Notes: a model not told the origin generated them from the letters alone. A stretch of 46,037 nt of DNA from Arcicella sp040387735 (GCA_040387735.1 JAZKDE010000099.1:1-46037), one strand, 5' to 3'; shown: positions 16,172-23,727, numbered from the stretch's first letter. A program made the numbers and translations.

Positions 16172-17056
16172 TTATCTTTTTCCTCCTGGCTTGTTTCCAC
16201 CGCCACGATTATTACCGCCTGGTTTATTACCACCACCACGGTTATTTGGATTACCTCCTGCTGGATTATTGTTGTTACGACGGTCGCCTTCGCCACCACG
16301 TCCACCACGTCCACCACCACGACGATCTCCATCTTCTCCACGTCCACCACGGTTGTTGCCACCACGTGAATCACCACCTCCAGCGGAGGCTTGTGATGCT
16401 GCAACACCTGCATTTGGAGAAAGGTCACGCTTTCCATAAACTTCACCACGGAATACCCATACTTTGATACCGATTTTTCCGTAAACTGTTAAAGCTTCTG
16501 ATACTGCGTAATCGATATCCGCACGAAGTGTGTGCAAAGGAATACGCCCCTCTTTGTATCCTTCAGAACGTGCCATTTCCGCACCTCCTAAACGACCTGA
16601 AAGTTTCAATTTGATGCCTTGAGCTCCTACACGCATTGCTGATGCGATAGATTGCTTCATGGCACGACGGAATGAAATACGTGCTTCTAATTGTTGAGCG
16701 ATTGTTTCGCCAATCAATTTAGCATCAATCTCAGGACGTTTAATTTCAAAAATATTGATTTGAACGTCTTTACCTGTGATTTTCTTTAATTCTTCCTTGA
16801 TTTTATCTACTTCTTGTCCACCTTTACCAATTACAACACCCGGACGTGCCGTGTTAATTGTAAGGGTAATACGCTTTAAGGTACGCTCGATAATAACCTT
16901 AGAGATTGCTCCCTTAGGAATACGTGCGGCAACGTATTTACGGATTTTGTCGTCTTCTACTAATTTATCGGCAAAACTCTTTCCACCATACCAGTTAGAA
17001 TCCCAACCTCTGACGATACCAAGTCTTAAACCAACGGGGTTTATCTTCTGTCCCAT
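16172..17056 (-). CDS. rpsC: 30S ribosomal protein S3 with long RGG-rich C-terminal tail
   Basis: 294 residues. The core (1-210) is normal: MGQKINPVGLRLGIVRGWDS, KH motif GVVIGKGG at 73-80, LSGRLGGAEMARSEGYKEGR, and the end of the S3 C-domain at VWVFRGEVYGKR. It forms part of the mRNA entry tunnel. Residues 211-294 are an extension made mostly of Gly, Arg and Asn with some Pro, Asp and Lys, containing seven RGG triplets and a duplicated NNRGGGNKPGG unit near the end. The final residues are basic (GGKR). Such a tail is expected to be disordered and RNA-binding. It is in frame and ends at a normal stop, so it is not a frameshift artefact. Confidence 0.97.
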   Translation of the reverse strand: MGQKINPVGLRLGIVRGWDSNWYGGKSFADKLVEDDKIRKYVAARIPKGAISKVIIERTLKRITLTINTARPGVVIGKGGQEVDKIKEELKKITGKDVQINIFEIKRPEIDAKLIGETIAQQLEARISFRRAMKQSIASAMRVGAQGIKLKLSGRLGGAEMARSEGYKEGRIPLHTLRADIDYAVSEALTVYGKIGIKVWVFRGEVYGKRDLSPNAGVAASQASAGGGDSRGGNNRGGRGEDGDRRGGGRGGRGGEGDRRNNNNPAGGNPNNRGGGNKPGGNNRGGGNKPGGKR

Positions 17057-17083
17057 TTTGTGATATTTAGATTTCTTGTCTAA

Positions 17084-17449
17084 TTATTCTGAAATTACTG
17101 TTGGTGCTGTTGCTGAAGCAACTACAAGCGTGATGTGGTTAGAACGTTTCAAGATTCTATGACCACGACCTTGCGGAGCTGGACGCAAACGTTTTAATGA
17201 ACCACCGCCATCAACTGTAACGGTTTTTACGTATAAGTCAGCTTCTTCCAACTTAACGTCTTCATTTTTGTTTTGCCAGTTAGCAATAGCCGAGAGTAAA
17301 AGTTTCTCTACGTGTCTTGCACCAACTTTCGGCTCGTATTTCAAAATACCAAGAGCCTTTGTTACTTTCTGACCTCTAATCATATCTACTACGATTCTCA
17401 TTTTCTGAGGGGAGGTCGGAATATTATTTAATTTAGCTACTGCTTCCAT
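17084..17449 (-). CDS. rplV: 50S ribosomal protein L22
   Basis: 121 residues. NNIPTSPQKMRIVVDMIRGQ at the start and RPAPQGRGHRILKRSNHITL near the end identify L22, whose loop lines the exit tunnel. It is followed by rpsC after 27 nt. Its upstream spacer is wholly made of heptad repeats (17452-17535). Confidence 0.98.
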   Translation of the reverse strand: MEAVAKLNNIPTSPQKMRIVVDMIRGQKVTKALGILKYEPKVGARHVEKLLLSAIANWQNKNEDVKLEEADLYVKTVTVDGGGSLKRLRPAPQGRGHRILKRSNHITLVVASATAPTVISE

Positions 17450-17451
17450 TT

Positions 17452-17535
17452 TTTGATTTCGGATTTCGGATTTTGGATTTTGGATTTCTGACCTTGGATT
17501 TTACTCCTAACTCGTTACTCTACATTCCGCATTCC
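17452..17535. repeat. Twelve-unit heptad array filling the rplV-rpsS spacer
   Basis: The 89-nt spacer contains twelve consecutive 7-nt units with no insertion or deletion (84 nt). Read on the minus strand, the first units are GGAATGC, GGAATGT and AGAGTAA and the last are AATCCAA, AATCCGA and AATCAAA. The two halves are partly reverse-complementary (GGAAT-type against AATCC-type). The array starts 2 nt upstream of the rplV ATG and ends 3 nt from the rpsS stop. Confidence 0.85.
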
Positions 17536-17538
17536 AAA

Positions 17539-17817
17539 TTATCTTTTGCCTTTATCTTTTTTTGCTGTGTGACCTCGGAAGTTACGAGTGGGAGCAAACT
17601 CACCCAATTTATGTCCAACCATGTTATCTGTTACAAAGACTGGAATAAACTTGTTTCCGTTGTGTACTGCGAAAGTATGTCCAACGAAATCAGGTGAAAT
17701 CATCGAACGGCGTGACCAAGTCTTGATTACAGACTTTTTACCCGATTCGGTCATGACTTGTACCTTGTTGTCAAGGCGATAGTCTATATAAGGTCCTTTT
17801 TTTAATGAACGTGCCAT
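17539..17817 (-). CDS. rpsS: 30S ribosomal protein S19
   Basis: 92 residues, standard. MARSLKKGPYIDYRLDNKVQ, KTWSRRSMISPDFVGHTFAV and GHKLGEFAPTRNFRGHTAKK are diagnostic. A 30S head protein near the A site. The gap to rplB is only 4 nt, so coupled translation is likely. Confidence 0.98.
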   Translation of the reverse strand: MARSLKKGPYIDYRLDNKVQVMTESGKKSVIKTWSRRSMISPDFVGHTFAVHNGNKFIPVFVTDNMVGHKLGEFAPTRNFRGHTAKKDKGKR

Positions 17818-17821
17818 CTAC

Positions 17822-18649
17822 CTATTTTTTCTTTCTACTGATGATTAGACGATTTGATTGTTTGTTCGGTGTACGTGTTTTCTTACCTTTCGCTAATAAA
17901 CCGTTACGTGAACGAGGGTGACCTCCTGATGAGCGTCCTTCACCACCACCCATTGGGTGATCGACAGGGTTCATAACAACACCACGAACTCTTGGACGAC
18001 GACCTAACCAGCGGTGACGACCAGCTTTACCCAAATTGGTATTCATGTGGTCTGTATTAGAAACCGTCCCAATTGTTGCCAAACATCTTGACAATACTAA
18101 ACGCATTTCACCTGACGGCAATTTTAACGTTGCGTATTTACTGTCACGAGCCAACAATTGAGCATAAGTACCAGCAGAACGTGCCATTTCAGCACCTCCA
18201 CCTGGGCGAAGTTCAATAGCGTGTACAATTGTACCCGTTGGAATATTTGCTAAAGGAATAGTGTTACCTACTTCTGGAGCTGCAGTCGCAGATGAAATAA
18301 CAGTCTGTCCGACTTTGATACCTGCTGGTGCAATAATGTACGCCTTCTCTCCATCAACATATTCGATAAGAGCGATACGAGCGGTACGGTTCGGGTCATA
18401 TTCTACTGTTAAAACTGTCGCTTCAACATCGAATTTATTACGGAAGAAATCAACAATACGATAACGACGTTTGTGTCCTCCACCGATGTAACGCATGGCA
18501 CGGTGTCCATCTGCATTACGACCACCTGTTCTTTTAATTGGGGCCAACAAAGGCTTGTACGGTTTCGAAGCTGTTATTTCTTCGAAAGTCGGTGCAATTC
18601 TTTGGCGTTGTCCCGGAGTTGTTGGTTTTATTTTTCTTGTAGCTGCCAT
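17822..18649 (-). CDS. rplB: 50S ribosomal protein L2
   Basis: 275 residues. GGGHKRRYRIVDFFRNKFD, ELRPGGGAEMARSAGTYAQL and the catalytic-centre loop MNPVDHPMGGGEGRSSGG are diagnostic of L2, a primary 23S binder needed for subunit joining and peptidyl transfer. It lies between rplW and rpsS. Confidence 0.98.
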   Translation of the reverse strand: MAATRKIKPTTPGQRQRIAPTFEEITASKPYKPLLAPIKRTGGRNADGHRAMRYIGGGHKRRYRIVDFFRNKFDVEATVLTVEYDPNRTARIALIEYVDGEKAYIIAPAGIKVGQTVISSATAAPEVGNTIPLANIPTGTIVHAIELRPGGGAEMARSAGTYAQLLARDSKYATLKLPSGEMRLVLSRCLATIGTVSNTDHMNTNLGKAGRHRWLGRRPRVRGVVMNPVDHPMGGGEGRSSGGHPRSRNGLLAKGKKTRTPNKQSNRLIISRKKK

Positions 18650-18694
18650 TTCTGTGCTTTGTTCAATTTATCGGGATGAACTCCCATAGTTTTA

Positions 18695-18764
18695 CAGTTA
18701 TCAGTTATCAATAATCAGTATTAGAAAATCTGTTTACTGTGTTACCGTTAATTGTTCACTGTGA
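18695..18764. repeat. Ten-unit heptad array in the rplB-rplW spacer
   Basis: Ten 7-nt units in register, ending exactly at the base before the rplW stop codon. The first half has CAGTTAT (twice), CAATAAT, CAGTATT; the second half has CTGTTTA, CTGTGTT, ACTGTGA, roughly the inverse. The same CAGTTAT family appears upstream of the beta-oxidation operon at 31966-32090. Confidence 0.75.
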
Positions 18765-19052
18765 TTAAATTCCATCATAGAAATCAATAACTTCACCTTT
18801 GGCGATAGTTACGATTGCTTTCTTGAATGTTGAAGTAATACCAGACGTTACTTTTGTTCTGGTGCTTCTTGATTTCTTCTTACCAAATTGGCGAAGGGTG
18901 TTTACGGCTGTTACCTCAACACCATACATTTTCTTAATCTCCTTTGCAATTTCGATTTTATTCGTTTTGCTGGCAACTTCGAAAACGTATTGACCGCCTT
19001 TCTGTAAGTCCTGAGATTTCTCAGTAAGAATTGGTCTTTTGATAATGCTCAT
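18765..19052 (-). CDS. rplW: 50S ribosomal protein L23
   Basis: 95 residues. IIKRPILTEKSQDLQKGGQY, VFEVASKTNKIEIAKEIKKM and the typical YGVEVTAVNTL segment identify L23, the docking site for trigger factor and SRP at the tunnel exit. It lies between rplD and rplB. Confidence 0.98.
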   Translation of the reverse strand: MSIIKRPILTEKSQDLQKGGQYVFEVASKTNKIEIAKEIKKMYGVEVTAVNTLRQFGKKKSRSTRTKVTSGITSTFKKAIVTIAKGEVIDFYDGI

Positions 19053-19059
19053 TGTTTTC

Positions 19060-19122
19060 AGTCTTAAAGTCGTAAGTCACAAGTCGTAAGTTTTAATTTA
19101 TACAACTTTAACTTCTAACTGC
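19060..19122. repeat. Heptad array in the rplW-rplD spacer
   Basis: Nine 7-nt units in register between the rplD stop and the rplW start. On the minus strand they include GCAGTTA, GAAGTTA, ACGACTT, GTGACTT, ACGACTT and TAAGACT. It again fills nearly the entire 72-nt spacer. Confidence 0.75.
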
Positions 19123-19124
19123 TA

Positions 19125-19754
19125 TTATTTACTAAAAGATGATTCGATTGTTGAAATTGCTTCTTCTACAATAAGTAGTTGAGTTGCATTTACTAAATCA
19201 TAAGTATTGACTTGGCCAGCCGTTCCAATATGCGTTTTTGGCAAATTACGACCTGACAAATAAATATTTTTATTGTCTTCTGGTAAGATCAATAATGTTT
19301 TCTTTCCTGCTAATGACAAAGCATCCAATAATGCTATATACGACTTAGTTTTTGGAGAATCGAAAGAGAAGTTCTCTAAGATAGTTATATTTCCAGACTG
19401 AGCTTTAACAGCAAATGCTGATTGACGAGCCAAAGATTTAACTTTCTTATTCAATTTGAATGAGTAATCTCTCGGTCTTGGTCCGAAAATACGTCCACCG
19501 CCTTTCATTAAAGGTGATTTAGCTGAACCTGCACGAGCACCACCCGTACCTTTTTGTTTCTTCAACTTACGAGTTGAACGAGAAACTTCTGCTCTTTCTT
19601 TTGATTTGTGAGTTCCTTGACGTTGGTTTGCCAAGAATTGCTTCACGTCTAACCAAACTACGTGTTCGTTTGGCTCGATGCCAAAGATTTCGTCAGAAAG
19701 CATTACTTTCTTTCCTGTTTCTTTGCCTTGTATATTTAAAACTGATAATTCCAT
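19125..19754 (-). CDS. rplD: 50S ribosomal protein L4
   Basis: 209 residues. VWLDVKQFLANQRQGTHKSK, RKLKKQKGTGGARAGSAKSP and GRIFGPRPRDYSFKLNKKVK are diagnostic. Its extended loop lines the exit tunnel. In E. coli L4 represses the S10 operon through its leader. Here the operon starts at rplC with a leader of about 440 nt, so a similar control is possible but not shown. Confidence 0.98.
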   Translation of the reverse strand: MELSVLNIQGKETGKKVMLSDEIFGIEPNEHVVWLDVKQFLANQRQGTHKSKERAEVSRSTRKLKKQKGTGGARAGSAKSPLMKGGGRIFGPRPRDYSFKLNKKVKSLARQSAFAVKAQSGNITILENFSFDSPKTKSYIALLDALSLAGKKTLLILPEDNKNIYLSGRNLPKTHIGTAGQVNTYDLVNATQLLIVEEAISTIESSFSK

Positions 19755-19839
19755 TGTTTCTAATTTGAAAATTTGTTGATTTGATTAAATTTTAATGTAA
19801 AAAATAATTATTACTAATTACACCTTCAAATTTTCAAAT

Positions 19840-20457
19840 CTATTTTTCAAGGATAACGTAAGAGTTCTTCGCTCCTGGGATTGAACCCGAAACTACGATA
19901 AGGTTTTTGTCCGCATAAACTTTCAATACTTGTAAGTTTTGAACTGTTACACGATTTCCACCTGTACGACCTGCCATGCGAATACCTTTGAATACACGAG
20001 ATGGGAATGAACAAGCACCAATTGAACCTGGGTGACGACCACGGTTGTGCTGTCCGTGAGTTTGTCCACCTACCCCTGCAAATCCGTGACGCTTAACAAC
20101 ACCTTGAAAACCTTTACCTTTCGATGTTCCAACAGCATCTACAAAGTCTCCTTCTGCAAATAAATCTGCCGCAACGGTTTCCCCTAATGAAAGCTGTGTG
20201 TCAAAAGATTTAAACTCTACGAGTTTTTTCTTTGGAGTGGTACCTGCTTTTTTGAAGTGACCTAAAAGAGGTTGCGTTGTGTGCTTCTCTTTTTTCTCGC
20301 CATAGCCTAACTGAATAGCACTATAACCTTCTTTTTCTACTGTTTTTACTTGTGTTACTACACAAGGACCGGCTTCAATCAGCGTACAAGCAACGGCAGA
20401 ACCGTCAGCGTTGTAGAGGCTGGTCATACCGATCTTCTTTCCGATAATTCCAGACAT
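19840..20457 (-). CDS. rplC: 50S ribosomal protein L3 (first gene of this operon)
   Basis: 205 residues. MSGIIGKKIGMTSLYNADGS, GFQGVVKRHGFAGVGGQTHG and HRHPGSIG-like RGRHPGSIGACSFPSRVFKG are diagnostic. L3 contacts the peptidyl-transferase centre. It is the first gene in the cluster: no rpsJ (S10) is encoded upstream, where the strand-compatible DNA is a leader and then glycan genes on the other strand. Confidence 0.98.
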   Translation of the reverse strand: MSGIIGKKIGMTSLYNADGSAVACTLIEAGPCVVTQVKTVEKEGYSAIQLGYGEKKEKHTTQPLLGHFKKAGTTPKKKLVEFKSFDTQLSLGETVAADLFAEGDFVDAVGTSKGKGFQGVVKRHGFAGVGGQTHGQHNRGRHPGSIGACSFPSRVFKGIRMAGRTGGNRVTVQNLQVLKVYADKNLIVVSGSIPGAKNSYVILEK

Positions 20458-20932
20458 TTTATTATAATAAAACGTTAATAATTGATTGTAAATGAACGAC
20501 TTACGAATGTCTCACGACAGTCTCCGTAAAACGGATTGCAAAGGTCGGAATTTTATTTGGCATAAACAAAATTGTACACAAATAAATTCACAGATACAAA
20601 TGCGTAAGAAATGAGAGGGAAAGCAACAAGATAAGCTCGTGCAGGGACAGACATAAGTCTGTAATACGAAAGAATTTTCTTGTGTAGCTTAACATTATAA
20701 TCACTGGCTGGGCATTCAACGTCGCAATCTAATATCAGTTCTAACACCATCGTTAATTTGGATAATTTCAAATTAACATTGTAAAAGTTTAACCTTTACT
20801 AAAAATTTAGAGAGTGTTTTATTTCCGTTAATTTTTAAGTTTTATCGAGTTCTGCCAACCCGTATAAAAATGAAGAAATAATTTGTTCTCTAAATGGGAC
20901 TGCAAAATTAGTGGTTTCTTTTTGAATTACAA
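20458..20932 (-). promoter_or_regulatory. Main promoter and long leader of the ribosomal operon
   Basis: On the minus strand TTG (20932-20930), exactly 19 nt, then TAATTTTG (20910-20903): a full match to the Bacteroidota housekeeping promoter TTG-N19-TAnnTTTG. Transcription would start near 20896, leaving about 440 nt before rplC. The leader includes a small hairpin (20647-20662) and a 65-codon ATG-started frame (20553-20750) with a hydrophobic end that I do not accept as a gene. Its length suggests regulation, for example by a ribosomal protein, but no known leader fold was recognised. Confidence 0.65.
20647..20662. repeat. REP-like short palindrome
   Basis: ACAGAC, loop ATAA, GTCTGT: a perfect 6-bp stem with 4-nt loop in the rplC leader. 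A relative lies at 22004-22022 (shared GACAGA ... AAGTCTGT). Confidence 0.45.
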
Positions 20933-21119
20933 GGGGTTATGAAAAATATTTTTAAAAAAATATCAACTATTTTAAGGCAAGGCCTAAGGCAAAAATTATA
21001 CCTCTATTTTACCATGCATAATAATGTATTTTATTATGGTTTGGGTACTACAAGATTTACAATTCAGATTCCCTTTGTCCGCTTACTAAAATTCGGCTGA
21101 CAATACCAAAGTACTTGAT

Positions 21120-21127
21120 TATCTTTG
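21120..21127 (+). promoter_or_regulatory. Candidate -7 promoter element of the glycan genes
   Basis: TATCTTTG matches TAnnTTTG in full and lies in the 14-nt segment TTATCTTTGCAACC, which recurs identically upstream of accD (44374-44387). No clear -33 TTG is present at the ideal distance. The start would be near 21134, about 75 nt before the glycosyltransferase ATG. Confidence 0.55.
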
Positions 21128-21208
21128 CAACCATATAAGGAGGATCGGTACATAAGAAAAGAAACTATTACTACCTATATCACCTGTAAGATTACAAAAT
21201 AATATCTC

Positions 21209-21958
21209 ATGAAAATATCCATTATTACTGTTTCTTTTAATAGTGCTAAAACTATTCGCCAAACCATTGAGAGCGTACTTGCACAGGATTATGATGATTT
21301 AGAATATATCGTGGTGGATGGTGCGTCAAAAGATGGAACGGTAGATATTCTGAAATCTTTTGGGGATAAAATCAAATTCACCTCTGAACCCGACAAAGGC
21401 ATTTATGATGCACTCAATAAGGGCGTAAAGATGGCAACTGGTGTAGTAATTGGAACCATTGGAGGAGATGATTTCTATCCAAATAATCAAGTTATTAGTC
21501 ACGTAGCAAAGACTTTTTTAGCATCACAAACCGATGCAGTTTACGGTGATAAACAATATGTAAATTTAGGAGATGATGAGACAATTGTACGTTATTGGCG
21601 TTCGGGTGAATACCTTCGTGAGAATTGGCTAAAAGGTTGGATGCCCCCCCACTTGTCTTTTTATCTAAAAAAATCAGCTTTTGAAAAATACGGCTACTAC
21701 ATTACAGATTTTACGTGTTCGGGAGATTATGAGTTGATGCTCAGAATGTTATTCAAAAATAAATTGTCGGCAAAGTACTTACCTGAGGTAGTAATGACGA
21801 TGCGAAATGGAGGAACCAGTACCGCTTCGTGGAAGCATCGCTATCGTGCTAATATGGAAGACAGGAGGGCTTGGCAAATCAATAATCTGAAACCTCATTG
21901 GTACACCCTCTGGATGAAACCAATTGCCAAAATTGGACAATTATTTATGAAAATGTAG
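21209..21958 (+). CDS. Glycosyltransferase family 2
   Basis: 249 residues. N-terminal GT-A fold: ISIITVSFNSAKTIRQTIES, then DYDDLEYIVVDGASKDGTVD (nucleotide-sugar binding) and a GGDDFYP segment at about 92-98 in the place of the DxD-like metal motif. It resembles colanic-acid-type transferases (WcaE-like) in length and in the C-terminal VVMTMRNGGTST region. It should add one sugar to a lipid-linked or surface glycan on the cytosolic face of the membrane. No transmembrane segment is seen. The two genes downstream on the same strand also act on glycans. Confidence 0.88.
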   Translation: MKISIITVSFNSAKTIRQTIESVLAQDYDDLEYIVVDGASKDGTVDILKSFGDKIKFTSEPDKGIYDALNKGVKMATGVVIGTIGGDDFYPNNQVISHVAKTFLASQTDAVYGDKQYVNLGDDETIVRYWRSGEYLRENWLKGWMPPHLSFYLKKSAFEKYGYYITDFTCSGDYELMLRMLFKNKLSAKYLPEVVMTMRNGGTSTASWKHRYRANMEDRRAWQINNLKPHWYTLWMKPIAKIGQLFMKM

Positions 21959-22003
21959 AACATGCTTTCTTGCCTGACTAATCTAAAATATTTCATATTT
22001 CCT

Positions 22004-22022
22004 GACAGATCAGAAGTCTGTC
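22004..22022. repeat. REP-like short palindrome
   Basis: GACAGA, 7-nt loop, TCTGTC: a perfect 6-bp stem between the glycosyltransferase and formyltransferase genes, related to the one at 20647-20662. Confidence 0.45.
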
Positions 22023-22040
22023 TTACTCAAAACAAAACTT

Positions 22041-22805
22041 ATGCGTATAATTTTGCTTACCCAAGATGACCCATTTTATTTGGCTCAAAACATTGATTAT
22101 TTAATTAAAAAACTACCCAAACATTCTGAAATTGTGGCTACGGTAGTTTTTGAGGTTTCGCCATTTGGTAAACGGGAATCGTTTACGGAGAAACTCAAAA
22201 AGACTTACGATATATTTGGCCTTGGATTCTTTGTGAATTATGGTGTTAAGTTCGTGATGTCAAAATTGAATCCTAACAAAAAGGTTAAGAATATTTTGGC
22301 AAAATATAAGGTTCCTTTAATCGAATTTGAAGGAAATATTAACCGAGCAGAGAATTTAGAGCTTTTGAAAGCTTATCAACCTGATTTATTGGTTTCAATT
22401 GCAGGAAATCAGATTTTTAAATTACCGTTGATTAATCTTGCAACTAAGGGTTGTTTGAATCTCCACACGGCTTTATTACCTAAATATCGGGGATTAATGC
22501 CTTCTTTTTGGGTCTTGAAGAATAACGAAAAATATACGGGAGTTTCCATTTTCTTTGTGGATGAGGGTATTGATAGTGGAGATATCTTAGTGCAAAAAAA
22601 GGTGGAAATTGGCAATAGAACCCAGGCCGAATTGATTGATTATACAAAATTATTGGGAATGGATGCGATTTTGGAATCCGTAGATAAAATACACACGGGC
22701 AATTATGAACTTATTCCGAACCCGAACGAAGAAATGACCTATTTTACTTTTCCAACCAAAGAAGATGTGAAGGCTTTTCTGGCGGCTGGAAAACGGTTTT
22801 ATTAA
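22041..22805 (+). CDS. Formyltransferase-family protein, probably sugar N-formyltransferase
   Basis: 254 residues. The catalytic Asn-His-Asp set of the formyltransferase fold is visible: Asn and His in CLNLHTALLPKYRG and Asp in FVDEGIDSGDIL. It lacks the C-terminal tRNA-binding domain of methionyl-tRNA formyltransferase. Since it lies between a glycosyltransferase and a polysaccharide deacetylase, formylation of an amino sugar with 10-formyl-tetrahydrofolate is the most likely role, inferred from context. The N-terminal half (1-100) is divergent. A purine-biosynthesis role (PurN-like) is less likely. Confidence 0.75.
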   Translation: MRIILLTQDDPFYLAQNIDYLIKKLPKHSEIVATVVFEVSPFGKRESFTEKLKKTYDIFGLGFFVNYGVKFVMSKLNPNKKVKNILAKYKVPLIEFEGNINRAENLELLKAYQPDLLVSIAGNQIFKLPLINLATKGCLNLHTALLPKYRGLMPSFWVLKNNEKYTGVSIFFVDEGIDSGDILVQKKVEIGNRTQAELIDYTKLLGMDAILESVDKIHTGNYELIPNPNEEMTYFTFPTKEDVKAFLAAGKRFY

Positions 22806-22809
22806 AAGT

Positions 22810-22851
22810 AACGCAAGTTTTAACCTGCACAACTAATACATATAGGCTAAA
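22810..22851. repeat. Two imperfect REP-like palindromes
   Basis: GCAAGTTTTAACCTGC (7-bp arms, one irregular pair) and AGGCTAAAGTCT (5-bp arms, one G-T) lie between the formyltransferase and deacetylase genes. The second ends in AGTCTGTG, as in the other palindromes nearby. Confidence 0.35.
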
Positions 22852-22868
22852 GTCTGTGTTAATATTTT

Positions 22869-23717
22869 ATGAATATTCTTACTTTTGATATAGAAGAGTG
22901 GTTTCACCTTTTGGATAATGATTCGACCAAAACGGAGGCTGATTGGGCAAAATACCCGAGCCGAATCCACGAAAATATGGAACGAATCTTTCAACTTTTG
23001 GAAGAAACAAATCAACAAGCAACATTTTTTTGTTTGGGTTGGGTTGCTCGCAAACACCCCGACGTTATACGTGCCATTGCGAAGCGTGGTTATGAAATTG
23101 CAACGCACTCAAATTTACATCAATTAGCCTACGAACAAAGTAGAACGGAATTTAAAAATGATTTAGAAACCTCAATAAAAGCTTTAGAGGACATTATTGG
23201 CAAAAAAATTCGAGCGTACAGAGCTCCAGGGTTTTCGATAAAACAAGAAAACAAATGGGTTTTTGAAGTCTTAATTGAAAATGGAATTGAAGTTGATTGT
23301 TCGGTTTTTCCGGCAAAACGTTCTCACGGTGGTTTTGAACAATTCGGCGTTGCTGAACCTTGTTGGATTGATGTTGACGGACTCCGCTTAAAGGAATTTC
23401 CGATAAATACGTTTAATACTTTAGGCAAGTCGCTAATCTTTTCGGGAGGTGGGTATTTTCGACTTCTCCCCTACCCTGTTTTGCAACAATTGACAAAACA
23501 ATCAGATTATGTAATGACCTATTTTCACCCACGTGATTTTGATGCTAATCAGCCAATGATTGAAGAATTGAGTCGTTTACGTAAGTTTAAATCTTACTAT
23601 GGTTTATCGGGTTGTTTGAATAAATTGAAAGATTTATTGATTGATTTTCCATTTACAGATTTGGCTTCGGCTGAGCAAATGGTGGATTGGGAAAAAGCTA
23701 AAATTGTAAAAATATGA
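22869..23717 (+). CDS. Polysaccharide deacetylase family protein
   Basis: 282 residues, NodB-like fold. TFDIEEWFH at the N-terminus supplies the catalytic Asp, and HSNLHQL at about 79-85 holds the HxxxH-type metal ligands. RAYRAPGFS and the late YFHPRDFD are the other conserved motifs. It is close to the deacetylases of exopolysaccharide clusters that carry the DIEEWFH start. No signal peptide is seen, so the enzyme is probably cytosolic or acts at the inner membrane. It would remove N-acetyl groups from a glycan or glycolipid, which would fit with the upstream formyltransferase acting on the freed amine. Confidence 0.88.
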   Translation: MNILTFDIEEWFHLLDNDSTKTEADWAKYPSRIHENMERIFQLLEETNQQATFFCLGWVARKHPDVIRAIAKRGYEIATHSNLHQLAYEQSRTEFKNDLETSIKALEDIIGKKIRAYRAPGFSIKQENKWVFEVLIENGIEVDCSVFPAKRSHGGFEQFGVAEPCWIDVDGLRLKEFPINTFNTLGKSLIFSGGGYFRLLPYPVLQQLTKQSDYVMTYFHPRDFDANQPMIEELSRLRKFKSYYGLSGCLNKLKDLLIDFPFTDLASAEQMVDWEKAKIVKI

Positions 23718-23727
23718 ATCTTAAATT

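Noticed and set aside
16168..16467. ORFs of 73-93 codons on both strands over the rpsC tail (Pro/Arg-rich, Val-rich, His/Leu-rich)
   Set aside because: They are frame shadows of the low-complexity Gly/Arg/Asn codons in rpsC.
20553..20771. 72-codon (TTG start) or 65-codon (ATG start) minus-strand ORF in the rplC leader
   Set aside because: It has a hydrophobic end but no recognisable family and lies wholly in the untranslated leader of a highly expressed operon. It is also unrelated to S10, so it is not an rpsJ remnant.
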